Both the position numbers and the translations under genes were made by a program. Under the pieces are notes generated by a model. It ran no database searches. It was not told the DNA's origin and saw only the letters and a program-made list of their open reading frames with translations. From Neoarius graeffei (lineage: Eukaryota; Chordata; Actinopteri; Siluriformes; Ariidae): DNA of 64,000 nucleotides. Positions 11,981 to 23,228 of the stretch are shown piece by piece. Where the stretch lies: the NCBI RefSeq assembly GCF_027579695.1, contig NC_083571.1, positions 73,761,279-73,825,278 of the forward strand, in the 5' to 3' direction. The stretch's first letter is position 1; the number at the start of each line of letters is the position of its first letter.

Positions 11981-14900
11981 TGCTCAATGGCACAAAAAAC
12001 TTTATTTTTAAGGAAACTGCATATCTTTATGGTTGATAGAGTGATTTTAAGATGTAACTGTAAGATAACTTAATGCAACTTTAGGTAACTAGGTTAACTT
12101 TAGGTAACTTTCAAACAGTATTTGGTGACCATTTCTATTCAGTGTTGGGGACGTGGTCTATCTGTTCAAAACAGGAACATGGTTACACAGAAAGGTAAGG
12201 TTTTTGCCGTCGGGGTCTTGGTGTGACAGTGTGTAAAATTGTCTTAAATGTTCATAATCAGTGTCTGTGCTCTCCGTGCCATCACTTCCACTAGCCATTT
12301 TTTTTTAATTGCAGCGCTTTCTCTCACTCTCGTCATTGGTCTCTCACACACTCCTTCTCTCGCTCCAGCCCATTCTCCTCCTCGCTCTCATCGTTGCCAG
12401 CTACGCCTACCCCGCCCTGCTGCAATTCATCATGGGTAACGTAGTGCGGAAGCCAGTATGTTCTTCAACTATTCTCGGCCGGACACTACATTCCCCGCAA
12501 TGCATTGCGCACACAATGTCAAAGCCATTTCTGTCTGGTGTGATACATGATTTGAGCGGCACCGGCTGCGAGAATACAGGAGGGGGAGACTTTCTCTCGT
12601 TGCGTTTCAAAAGAGAAAACAAATGCCACTCGAGTTATCAAGGGAAAACAAATTCCAACGTTCATTTACAGTGATGTCTGCCGTTCATGACACATAATGT
12701 GAACAAATTCACGTTCAAGTTCTTTATTAAAACATGTGTTGCGTTCAGTTCAAAGTTCATGAAAAAATGAGCGTGTTCAGTGAACGCGTTCTTTTGAACT
12801 CGTTCACGCACATCACTGCTCATAGTCGACGTCCCCGACTCGCCGTGTGACCTCAAAGGGCCCTTGCCACTTGGCGATTAATTTGGAGCTCGACGTGGGC
12901 AACAGGACGAGTACCTTATCTCCCGGAGTGAACTCTCTAAGGCGCGTGCCCTTGTTGTACAGGCGGGTTTGCTGTTCCTGGGCCTGCCGCAAATTCTCCT
13001 GAGTTAGGTGGGTGAGCGTGTGGAGTTTTGCGCGCAGATCCATAACATATTGAATTTCATTTTTGCTCTGTGAAGGTCCCTCCTCCCAATTTTCCCGCAG
13101 TACATCTAAGATGCCGCGCGGCTTACGCCCATACAATAATTCAAACGGGGAGAACCCCGTGGAGGCTTGGGGGACCTCTCGCACTGCAAACAACAAGGGT
13201 TCGAGCCACTTATCCCAGTTACATGCGTCCTCACTTACGAATTTTTTGATAATATTCTTGAGGGTGCGATTGAACCGTTCGACTAAACCGTCCGTCTGTG
13301 GGTGATACACGCTGGTGCGGATCGGCTTAATACCCAGTAGCCCATACAGTTCGGCCAGTGTTCGTGACATAAACGAGGTGCCTTGGTCAGTCAGAATCTC
13401 TTTCGGGATTCCGACCCGGGAGATGACGTGGAAGAGGGCCTCTGCAATACTACGTGCGGAGATATTGCGAAGAGGCACTGCTTCCGGGTATCGCGTTGCA
13501 TAGTCCACCAGAACCAATATAAAGCGGTACCCTCGTGTTGACCGATCTAATGGCCCGACGAGATCCATCCCAATTCTTTCAAACGGGGTCTCGATTAATG
13601 GTAGGGGGCGCAAGGGCGCTTTTGGAATGGCCGCTGGATTTACCAACTGGCATTCGCGGCACGCCGTACACCACTTACGGACGTCGCCGCGAATCCCCGG
13701 CCAATAGAATCGGGCCATTATCCGGGCGAGTGTTTTATCCTGCCCGAGGTGTCCCGCCATGGGATTAAAGTGAGCCGCCTGGAATACCAATTCCCGGCGG
13801 GTCTTTGGAATTAACAACTGGGTGACATGCTCCTTCGTCTGAGTGTCCTGCGTCACTCGGTATAACCTATCCTTTAAAATGGAAAAATAGGGGAAGGGCG
13901 GGGTGGCGTTCGGCTGGAGCGTTTGACCATCGATTACTCTCACTTGGTCAAACGCGTGTCGTAGAGTTTCGTCTCGCGATTGTTCCAGTGGGAAATCCGC
14001 GAGGGATTCCCCAATAGAAAGAGGAGGGGCCGGGGGCTCCTCACTCTGTCGCAGAGATGACGTAGACGGCTCTGCGACCGCAGCTCCAGCCAAAGCGACA
14101 CCGGGACCCTCCCCTGATAACCGGCAGGACCCACTCTTTACTAGGCGTGCCATCAACCCTCGAAATCCCGGCCAATCATTCCCCAAGATCAAAGAGTGGG
14201 TAAGGCGAGGATTAACCGCCGCCTTCACTATGGATTTGTCCCCTCTGAAATGTATGTGGACCGACACCAACGGGTAGTAGTGAATATCCCCGTGCACACA
14301 CAACACCTTCACTCTCTGTGCTCCCCCCAATGCCTCGTCTTGCACCAGGCTTTGGCGGATCGAGGTCTGATTGCAACCTGAATCCACCAACGCCTGATAT
14401 GTCGCCTCTTGTACACTTACCGGTATGCGATACGCTCCGGCCTGATCGAGGGCAGCCTCTGGCGTGTCGGGGATCCGCACCACCGCCCCCACCTCCATCG
14501 CGGCACACTGTTGCTGTAGGTGGCCCAGTTCCCCGCAGCGCCAGCAAACCGGCCCGGGCCTCCCCTCTGCAGCTGTGGATTGAGGGTCACTCACCTGAGG
14601 GGGGGGAGAGACAGACACAGAAGGGAGAAACGGGAGGGCACCACGGGTGCGGCGGGCCGGCTGGGGTGGAGCCGGCCCCCGCCTCCGTGGTGGGGGAATG
14701 GGGCGAGGACGGGACACGGGAGGAGGGGGAAGAGAGAGAGAGAGAGAGAAGAGGAGAGAGATGATGATGCCATCCGTTGTCCTGCCGCCGGGACAGCCAC
14801 CAGATGATCCTCCGCCAGTCCTACGGCCTGATCCAGCGACGCCGGGCGGTGGCACTGGACCCACTCCGCGGTTCCGGCGGGCAGGCGGGCGATGAACTGT

Positions 14901-15523
14901 TCCAGCGCCACCTGGTCGATGATTCCCTCGGCGTCGCGATCTTCGGCCCTCAGCCACCGCCAGCAGGCGTCCCGGAGCTGCTGGCCGAACGCGAACGGGC
15001 TGCCGACTTCCTCCATCCGCAGTGCGCGGAAGCGCTGGCGCTGCTGCTCCGGCGTGCGCCCCACGCGCTGGAGGACAGCCCGGCGAAGGTCGGCATAGGC
15101 CAGCCGGTGGTCGGCGGGGAGCTGTAGTGCGGCTAACTGTGCCTCTCCCATCAGGAGGGGGAGGAGGCGCGCCGTGCACTGCTCCATCGGCCACCCCGAG
15201 GCTTCAGCGACCTGCTCGAATAACGCGATGAACGCCTCGGGGTCGTCCTGTGGGCCCATCTTAGTCAAGGTGATGGGAGATGGGCCCGCGGCCAGGGCGC
15301 TGGTGGACCCCGCCGACGCGAGGAGGCGCCGGAACGCCTCTCGGTCTTCCTGCTGAGCCAGCACCAGGGCTTCAAAGCGGCGCTCCTGCTCCTTCCGGAG
15401 CGTGATGAGTGCCTGGTGCTGGCTCTGCTGAGCCGTGGCGAGGGCGTGGACCAAGTCCGCGAACGGGGGGGATTCCATGGGGCTGCAGGACCGGTGCTCC
15501 ACCTTCCCGGGTTTCAGCACCAC

Positions 15524-15846
15524 TGTAGCGAGTTCAATGTGTGGGTGGAGCACAGAAGACGGCAGGACAGAGATCAGGATGCACAACGGCTTTTTATTGC
15601 CAAACTTTTCAGTCTAACATTTAATTTAAACATCCGGAGACTGACTCTCGCACACGCAGACTGTAGTCTCCTCTCAATGCTCCCCTCCGCTCTCACTCTC
15701 CCTCCTTAAGTAGGGCGCGGTTTACTGGAGAGAACACACACAAAACATAGGTTAATCACACTCAGGTGTAGCGATTCGGCCACTTACCTTCCCCAACTCC
15801 GCCCTCCTGTCACAGACTGGCGCTTGACCACGCCCCCGCTGCCACA
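15524..15846 (-). repeat. Gmr1-like 5' LTR
   Basis: 323 bp partner of the 7684-8006 LTR. On the minus strand it is followed at once by TGGTGCTGAAACCCGGGA, a plausible primer-binding site. Confidence 0.9.
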
Positions 15847-16472
15847 GTAATATTTCATCTTGTTTATCACACAAGTCCGTTCAGTTATTAAAATGGAAAA
15901 AATATCACTGTACAAACTGCAAAAGTGTTCTCTTGATAGGCTAATCCAACCACGTTCATACTGTTCATTAACCATTCGCTAATATTTTGAACACACATGT
16001 GAGAGATAGCTACATTTCTTTGGGAAAAACTGAGTGACCAGTTGCCTGCCTCTCCGGTCCCTCTCAGCTTTCAGCTGCCTTTCTTTACGTTTTTGACAGC
16101 CACTCTTCATATTTAGCGATCATAGACTGTACGCACTCCACTGCTGGCTGGCTGCTGCACCGCGACACAGCAGCAAGTAGTGTTGCACTGATCAGCACAC
16201 AGATTTAACGCATCGCGCTTCTACCAGAACTGGACCGTACCATTTTGCAAAAGGGGGAGGGTTAAATGACAATATGTTGAAGAACTCAAGAAATAGACAA
16301 CCTTGTTCAATTAGCTCATTTTACCAGATGGAATATTGCATTGTTGTTATTTCAAAAGTCTTATTAAAATCATTAAAAGCATATTATCAGCCCCTTAAAG
16401 GGCCCCATGGCAGTGCTGGGCCCCTAGAATTGTTCTAACCTTTCCCCCCCTGGCGGCGCCCATGCACATTTG

Positions 16473-18055
16473 GGGAAAATTTCTGAACAAAACAAAGTGT
16501 GGACATATTTATAATTGTTTGTTTAATGAGCTAGAAAATTACTTTACCCAGTAATTAGAGTCATGACTCCCCCAGAGCACCATGCCTGGGGCTGAACCCC
16601 ACACCTTCCAAAAACTATAAGAGCAATTCCAGCGTTATGGACGTGACACTTGAACTCAAAATGGCAACAAATGACCCAGTGCATGTTTTATCGTCTCCCA
16701 GTATTTAAACAGGTGTTGCATATTTCAAGGTTGTACCATACTGGAGAAGTGATAGAACAAGAACAATTCCCATAGTACATCTAGGGCATGCCAGAAAACG
16801 CCAATAAAAGATGCGTTATGGATGTGACAGAAAAAGTATCACTTTTCTTGGGTGACTGTACATTTTTATCAAACTCTGTGAAATTGTAAACCTAATGTCA
16901 AAATGGAGATATCCGTTTGATAGAGGGGTCCAAGGTGAATATTAAAAAATCTTTGTTTAAAATATTTTGTATTTCATGCAGAGTTTCGGAAGGAAAAGTC
17001 AGCGTTATGGATGTGACGAAATTCCGTTATGGATGTGGCGCGTCTGAAATAGACATGGCATATGTTTAGAAAATCAGCAATTTAACCACCATAACACTTT
17101 GAAAAACTCTCTAAATATCAGCTAAAACTATCAAAGTTCTTAAATAATATTTAGGATGGCTATTGTTTTGCTGTTTTGTGGATTTTAGCATACATTTCTG
17201 TGGCTTGTGGCAATAATATAGAATTGTACATGATCAAAGTTGATTTTAGCTTGGGGTTTACATTATAAGAAAGAAAGACTGACAGTGACACATTAGGTTG
17301 GTTACAAACTGGTTCAACTTATTCACATCTGTAAAATACAGGCCTAGGTGATATCTCTGGGAGTGGTTTTGATGTATTACATGTTGCTTTATTTTTGCAT
17401 GGTGAGGCTGACATTTACATGGAATTGCCCATAACTCCAACCACCTCACCACACAGGTAGAGTGCAGCTAATGTAAATGAGTTTTATTAAAAGCTTAACA
17501 CTCAGTTCTCTTCCTCTCTTTATTCCACCTTTGGATGAAGGCTGAACTGCAGTGAAAAAAGTCAGAACACTGAAAAACTCGAAAATAAAGGAGTAAGAGA
17601 GTCCCACTTGAACTGATTACAATGCAGCTAAAATACACGGAGTGTGTGAGCACTAAATTCGATCAGAAGATCTGGAGTCATTATTACATGTGAAGTTAAT
17701 GAGTAAAACACACGACTAACAACTGTGGTTTTATTATTTTGTTTAATGCTGTTTGAGATAATGAAGCTCTGAAACATAACCACATAGTGAAACACACGCA
17801 TACACACGCACACACATGTTTGCTCATTCAGTGTTTTTACTCCGCCTGCATGTGAATGTAAGAACTTCATTTTCACAGTATTAATCATCTTCATTAAAGC
17901 AAAAACTGGTTTTAATATAAATCCTCTTCATACAGAAACATCACTTATTCTGAACTATGGACAGTACATTGAAACTTATGTTTACTTTAATTGTGTTAAA
18001 GATTATTTTATTTCAACATTTTATTTAGTTTTTTTTAATTAAAGAAAATTAAATT
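16473..18055. other. Non-coding stretch with a repeated 15-base motif
   Basis: CGTTATGGA[C/T]GTG[A/G]C occurs at 16633, 16814, 17003 and 17025. Otherwise the stretch is AT-rich sequence with no open frame of weight. The right part (17450-18050) shows nothing recognisable. Confidence 0.5.
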
Positions 18056-18059
18056 CATC

Positions 18060-19150
18060 AATTGTATCTAATTTTGGATCATAAAGTCTGCTGGAAACCT
18101 CATGTAGGATACGTACGAGCAAAACTGGCAAAGTGCTCGGCAATTCTGTGGAAAACAAAACATATTCTTGATTGCAAATCTTTGTATACTCTATATTACT
18201 CATTATTTTTGCCATATTACTGTGTCGAAGTCTGGGGAAACACCTACAAAACCACTCTGCAGCCGATATGTACAATACAGAAAAGAGCAATAAGGACAAT
18301 AAACAAAACAGGATACAGAGATCACACAAACTCACTATTCATAAAATCACACATGTTGAAATTTATGGATCTGGTCAAATTCATCTCATCTCATTATCTC
18401 TAGCCGCTTTATCCTTCTACAGGGTCGCAGGCAAGCTGGAGCCTATCCCAGCTGACTACGGGCGAAAGGCGGGGTACACCCTGGACAAGTCGCCAGGTCA
18501 TCACAGGGCTGACACATAGACACAGACAACCATTCACACCTACGGTCAATTTAGAGTCACCAGTTAACCTAACCTGCATGTCTTTGGACTGTGGGGGAAA
18601 CCGGAGCACCCGGAGGAAACCCACGCGGACACGGGGAGAACATGCAAACTCCGCACAGAAAAGCCCTCGCCGGCCCCGGGGCTCGAACCCAGGACCTTCT
18701 TGCTGTGAGGCGACAGCGCTAACCACTACACCACCGTGCCGCCGGTCAAATTCAGAACAGCACAAATAATGTATAAAGCGAGAAATAATCTATTGCCAAA
18801 AAATATACAAGGAATGTTTAGTGAGAGAAAGGGGGGATATAATCTAAGGGGAGACCTAAATTTTAAAAAAACAAAGGTTCGAACAAATATGAAAAGCATG
18901 TGCGTATCGAGCTGTGGGGTGACTTTATGGAACAGACTGGAGACAGAAATAAAACAAAGTGCAAATATAAATCTGTTTAAAAGAAGGTACAAAAAAATAT
19001 TTTTAAACAAGTATATAGAAGAGGAAGTATGTTAATGGAGGATGATGAGGGATAAATAGAATAGAGTTGATTGTTATATTAGAACTAATTTAGTATATGG
19101 TATATATGGTATGTATTTATTTATGGGGATAGTTTATATATTCATATTTA
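18060..19150 (+). mobile_element. LINE 3' fragment (CR1/L2-like RT end), split by a V-SINE
   Basis: 18065-18383 encodes a typical LINE RT C-terminal stretch (WKPHVGYVRAKLAKC, YSLFLPYYCVEVWGNTYKT, IQKRAIRTI). After the SINE the frame resumes at 18746 with VKFRTAQIMYKARNNLLP and runs to a stop at 19035. The 11-bp duplication GGTCAAATTCA (18373-18383, 18744-18754) marks the SINE insertion. The 5' part of the LINE is missing, which is the usual 5' truncation. TATGGTAT-type short repeats follow its end. Confidence 0.8.
18384..18743 (-). repeat. V-SINE inserted in the LINE fragment
   Basis: Full-length copy in reverse orientation, flanked by GGTCAAATTCA duplications. Confidence 0.95.
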
Positions 19151-19229
19151 CAGGGATAGGTATGTAGTAGATATTTATTTTTGTAATTATATATTTATGT
19201 AGATATTTATGAAGTGTATATATGGTATA

Positions 19230-19352
19230 TGACCTGGCGACTTGTCCAGGGTGTACCCCGCCTTTCGCCCGTAGTCGGCTGGGATAGGCTCCAGCTTGCC
19301 TGCGACCCTGTAGAAGGATAAAGCGGCTAGAGATAATGAGATGAAATGAGAT
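19230..19352 (+). repeat. 5'-truncated V-SINE (3' third only)
   Basis: Begins at GACCTGGCGACTTGTCC and ends in the GATAATGAGATGAAATGAGA tail. A near-duplicate flank (ATATATGGTATAT) lies on both sides, consistent with a truncated insertion. Confidence 0.9.
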
Positions 19353-19374
19353 ATATGGTATATAGTATATATAT

Positions 19375-19745
19375 CTCATCTCATTATCTCTAGCCGCTTT
19401 ATCCTTCTACAGGGTCGCAGGCAAGCTGGAGCCTATCCCAGCTGACTACGGGCGAAAGGCGGGGTACACCCTGGACAAGTCGCCAGGTCATCACAGGGCT
19501 GACACATAGACACAGACAACCATTCACACTCACATTCACACCTACGGTCAATTTAGAGTCACCAGTTAACCTAACCTGCATGTCTTTGGACTGTGGGGGA
19601 AACCGGAGCACCCGGAGGAAACCCACGCGGACACGGGGAGAACATGCAAACTCCACACAGAAAGGCCCTCGCCGGCCCCGGGGCTCGAACCCAGGACCTT
19701 CTTGCTGTGAGGCGACAGCGCTAACCACTACACCACCGTGCCGCC
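19375..19745 (-). repeat. V-SINE, full length
   Basis: Reverse orientation, flanked by TAGTATATATAT at 19363-19374 and 19746-19757. It faces the truncated copy at 19230-19352 tail to tail. Confidence 0.95.
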
Positions 19746-19812
19746 TAGTATATATATATTTTTTGTAATTATATATTTATATAGATATTTGTGAAGTGTA
19801 TATATGGAATGT

Positions 19813-19948
19813 GGCGGCACGGTGGTGTAGTGGTTAGCGCTGTCGCCTCACAGCAAGAAGGTCCGGGTTCGAGCCCCGTGGCCGGCGAGGGCCTTTCTGT
19901 GCGGAGTTTGCATGTTCTCCCTGTGTCTGTGTGGGTTTCCTCCGGGTG
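19813..19948 (+). repeat. V-SINE 5' half
   Basis: tRNA-like head and the first part of the core, stopping abruptly at GGTTTCCTCCGGGTGC. The 3' part is missing. 19950-20400 then holds nothing I can identify. Confidence 0.88.
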
Positions 19949-20410
19949 CAAGACATGGAAGCTCCACATAGCGAGTAAGACTTGAAGCTGCCCTGGCTGG
20001 AGATTATTTCATTAAAAGTTTATATGAAAAAAAAATTAAATTCGATTTCTCCAACAAAAAAGTGGAGGGGGAAAGATAATACTGATGTTGCTGATAAACA
20101 GCGAGGGAAGAGTGAACAGCTGATCTACTCCGACATGACTGAATAGGGGGAGGCAACTTTTATTATTTATATCCCTGGTACAAGTAGTGCTGCCATGACA
20201 GCCTTATTCTGCGGACTGTAACCTTGCTAGACTACCTACAAACAGATCTGCATACAATCTGACTTACCTAAATCTGTCGAAGAGGCAAGTGCGCGAGTTT
20301 TTACACGTTTCTGGCAGCATAAGCACTCATTAGCACACTTAGCATGCTCTTGACTCATTCATAAAAAACTCCATCAAGACATCACCAGGCTAGCCTACTG
20401 TAATTACCAT

Positions 20411-21583
20411 AGTAGGCAGTCCAACCCCCACGGCAACACAGAAAGAGGGTAAACAAACACTGCTTTACACAGCTCGTGTGCTCGGAACATTTTGAAGAAA
20501 ACCGTTTCACTCAAACAACTCGGATGCACTGGCATTAGGAATACCGTACAAGCCAGCGCTGAATCCAGATGCAGTTCCCACAGTCTTTGGCCAAAAAGCG
20601 GACAAGACAAATGAGACAACACGGTCAGTAGTCTGCAAAAGAGAAGTTCAAAGGGTAAGAAAACACTTTTTATGGCTTCCCTAAGTTTTTTATTAAGCAT
20701 GATATGTTATTTTGAGTTCCTTTGGGCATAAACATAATAATTGCTGATGCAGCTAAGCAGCTTGATGTTTGTTGGGTGTCTTGCTTTGATTTAGTGTTGT
20801 CAGAAAAGCCTCAGTAATGACTAACTAAAACAAATCTATAAATATTGTTCACTTGTGTGTGACTAATTGATATGGTAATGCTTGTTTTTCAGGATCATCA
20901 TCGTTATTCGTATCATTGTCCGAAATACTCGAGGAAATCAGTGAAGAAATGTCGCTGGCGCTATGGTCAATTTTGTCAGATATGGCTGTGAATTGTAAGT
21001 GATGTCACACTTTACGTAAACCATGCATACACAGTTCTATTAGGTATACAGGAATTTGTTTGTGGAATAGCCGACCTCGATCAGAGTCAAACACATGATC
21101 ATTTTAAGAAACGGGTGAAACAGTTTTTATGGAGTAAATTCCAAACAGAGTTTTATGATGTGTATATATAACTAATTTTTAATCATTTTGGTGCTATTTC
21201 TGTAATCTAGTTGTACTCTGTGATAATTACAGTTAGCGTATTTTTTATTCATGACTTTCTCATCATTGTTTATACAATTGTCAATTTATTATTGCCTCTT
21301 ATATTTTATTGTTTCCTGCTGTCATCAAGAGGACCACATTGGAAATAAATGTATTTTATACTTTGTGTTGTCCTCGGTGCTATTTATACTGTATCTTTTT
21401 ACATGTATGAATTTTACCAAATAAATCCATACCATACCAGCAGCTCAGGTGTTTCTGGCAATATTTCCGCCTTTTTTCATACAAGTGCATCCTGCTGTAA
21501 TGTTCACATGAATCCTGTATAGTAAAGCAGTGTTTGTTTACCCTCTTTCTGCGTTGCCGTGGGGTTGGACTGCCTACTACTTT
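20411..21583 (+). mobile_element. THAP-type DNA transposon remnant
   Basis: Long terminal inverted repeats of about 55 bp at 20411-20466 and 21526-21583 (GTAGGCAGTCCAACCCC start). Just inside the left end, codons for CSEHF and then, in another frame, NPDAVPTVF match the conserved ends of a THAP zinc finger, ending near a GTAAG donor at 20654. A second exon-like piece lies near 20890-20995, ending at TGTAAGTG. THAP-bearing elements include P and Kolobok types; the flanking TA does not decide between them. The rest of the transposase is lost. Confidence 0.65.
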
Positions 21584-21669
21584 ATTATGGGCTCTCAATA
21601 TTACAAGCTACCAACCCATGCATGTATTTACTTTACATTTTCTATTCCTTTAAAAAAAATCAGACACCA

Positions 21670-22040
21670 CTCATCTCATCTCATTATCTCTAGCCGCTTT
21701 ATCCTTCTACAGGGTCGCAGGCAAGCTGGAGCCTATCCCAGCTGACTACGGGCAAAAGGCGGGGTACACCCTGGACAAGTCGCCAGGTCATCACAGGGCT
21801 GACACATAGACACAGACAACCGTTCACACTCACACCTACGGTCAATTTAGAGTCACCAGTTAACCTAACCTGCATGTCTTTGGACTGTGGGGGAAACCGG
21901 AGCACCCGGAGGAAACCCACGCGGACACGGGGAGAACATGCAAACTCCACACAGAAAGGCCCTCGCCGGACCTGTGGTTCGAACCCAGGACCTTCTTGCT
22001 GTGAGGCGACAGCGCTAACCACTACACCACCGTGCCGCCC
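21670..22040 (-). repeat. V-SINE, full length
   Basis: Reverse orientation; the flanks share CCACTCATCTCA. 22041-22500 beyond it is AT-rich with no supportable gene. Confidence 0.93.
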
Positions 22041-22520
22041 CCACTCATCTCAGTTAAAAGCATTACTTTGTTAAAAAATCCAAATAAAGACAATAACCAT
22101 TTTAAGGTGTGTATTTTATTTTTTGAAGTGTATTATTTTTTTAAAATAGCATTAAAAAAATAAACAACAAAATAAAAACCCTTTAGTGTTTCCTGCAAGG
22201 CCTCACCCCCAAAACACAGCAGGCTGGGTTCAAGAGGTGAAGCGTTCAAAATTGAAAGCCAGCATGATTGACAGCAGAGTAGCTCTGCCTCTTTGTCCTG
22301 TTTGGTTGGATGTTGGTGATGTTTCTCTTGGTTCCAGTCCAAGCTGATATTTTACTGAAGCTGCTGAAGATGAGGAGAAACTTCACCAACCTGCAATATG
22401 AAATATGAGAATAAATCAGGAGGAAGATCTTTAACACCACTGAGATCTTTCTGTGAAATGTGGAGTCTGTCGAAAAGTTCACTTTAGTCCCTCCCACTTC
22501 ACCTTCAGTTTCGTTTCTCC

Positions 22521-22615
22521 AGAAGTTAAGCACTCCGTGAAGAAATCTCAAAAAAAAGAAAAGAAACCACTCAAACCCACACAAGAGTTGGGTGTAAAAC
22601 CTGCTCCAGTTTCCT
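22521..22615 (+). other. Possible non-coding first exon of the 25.2-kb gene
   Basis: A stretch with no ATG ends at a good donor (CCT/GTAAGTGT, GT at 22616). Fish inducible genes often have a short non-coding first exon and the whole CDS in the next. This is inference; only the donor is visible. Confidence 0.3.
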
Positions 22616-23151
22616 GTAAGTGTTTTAATTTTTTAATAACAGGAGCTCAGTTTCAGTGTCTTTCTTTCTTACTTTCTTACTTACTTATTTGCTTGCAGTA
22701 GTTTGCCTGTTTAATGTGTCCTGAAAATCCTGAGATTCTTTAAACAGCACCTCTGACAGTAGTGCAGGTTTATGCTCTCATTCTAATTCATTATTATTTC
22801 TATAGTAACAGCTCATTCACAGGGGCGTGTCCAACAGATGTTCTACTGATAATAAAAACATGTGGAATGGTTGATATGGTGAAGTTTTCTGTCAGGAGAA
22901 ATGTGTGTATAACGTCTCTGGAAGGGGTCTCCAGTGTCAGTGCTGTGTAACAGTCAGAGGTAAAGCTGGAACTGTAAGTTTCCTGATGCTTTCAGGACAG
23001 AGGAGTTTACACTTCTTTACAGTTTCTCAGGAACATGCTGTTTTTTTCCTCTTATTAATTCAGAGAGAGAATAAAGAAAGACTGGTGAGGGAACGACTGT
23101 TTACAGCTGCTATAACATCAGTGACAACAGGAACTCACTCATTTTAATGAC

Positions 23152-23154
<3 letters not shown>

Positions 23155-23220
<66 letters not shown>
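23155..23220. repeat. (TA)n microsatellite
   Basis: About 30 TA units directly abutting the 3' end of the minus-strand LINE. It may have grown from that element's tail. Confidence 0.95.

Positions 23221-23227
<7 letters not shown>

Positions 23228-23228
<1 letters not shown>

Larger units (their letters stand above)
9620..12818. mobile_element. hAT element inserted in the Gmr1-like element
   Basis: Ends are CAGTGTTGTGC and, reversed, CAGTGATGTGC, with the 8-bp duplication CTCATAGT at 9612-9619 and 12819-12826. Subterminal repeats of GAACT/GTTCA (AAGTTCA, GAGTTCA) cluster at both ends. About 12485-12510 carries a ZNF143-type motif (ACTACATTCCCC followed by GCAATGCATTGCG), perhaps its old promoter. 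No transposase frame remains. A V-SINE and a smaller hAT lie inside. Confidence 0.88.
7684..15846 (-). mobile_element. Gmr1-like Ty3/Gypsy LTR element (fossil, broken)
   Basis: Two 323-bp LTRs (7684-8006, 15524-15846; TG...CA) are flanked by the 5-bp duplication GTAAT at 7679-7683 and 15847-15851. Reading on the minus strand the parts are gag, zinc knuckle, protease, integrase, reverse transcriptase and RNase H. Integrase before RT is the hallmark of Gmr1-like elements rather than ordinary Ty3/Gypsy. The primer-binding region follows the 15.5-kb LTR. The copy is broken: a few breaks plus a 3.2-kb hAT insertion between integrase and RT. The LTRs differ at about six sites by eye (about 2%), so it is young. 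Confidence 0.9.
7161..16464. mobile_element. hAT element split by a Gmr1-like LTR element
   Basis: Left end CAGGGGCGCCACCAG; right end, reversed, CATGGGCGCCGCCAG. The 8-bp duplication CACATTTG lies at 7153-7160 and 16465-16472. GGGCCCC-rich sequence lies inside both ends. Once the inserted LTR element is set aside, about 1.1 kb of hAT sequence remains (7161-7683 and 15852-16464). No transposase frame is visible, so it is non-autonomous. Confidence 0.88.

Noticed and set aside
12248-12674. Overlapping frames with Leu/Ser-rich sequence
   Set aside because: Lie in the hAT element's promoter-like end; no homology recognised.
14318-15356. Several GC-rich plus-strand frames of 60-150 codons
   Set aside because: Shadows of the Gmr1-like gag on the minus strand.
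22507-22520. ISRE-like AGTTTCGTTTCTCC before the possible first exon of the 25.2-kb gene
   Set aside because: The two TTTC cores are one base apart rather than two, so it does not fit the ISRE consensus; too weak to list.
22246-22584. 112-codon minus-strand frame MCGFEWFLFFFLRFL
   Set aside because: Low-complexity Phe/Leu-rich translation of an A-rich strand with no support.
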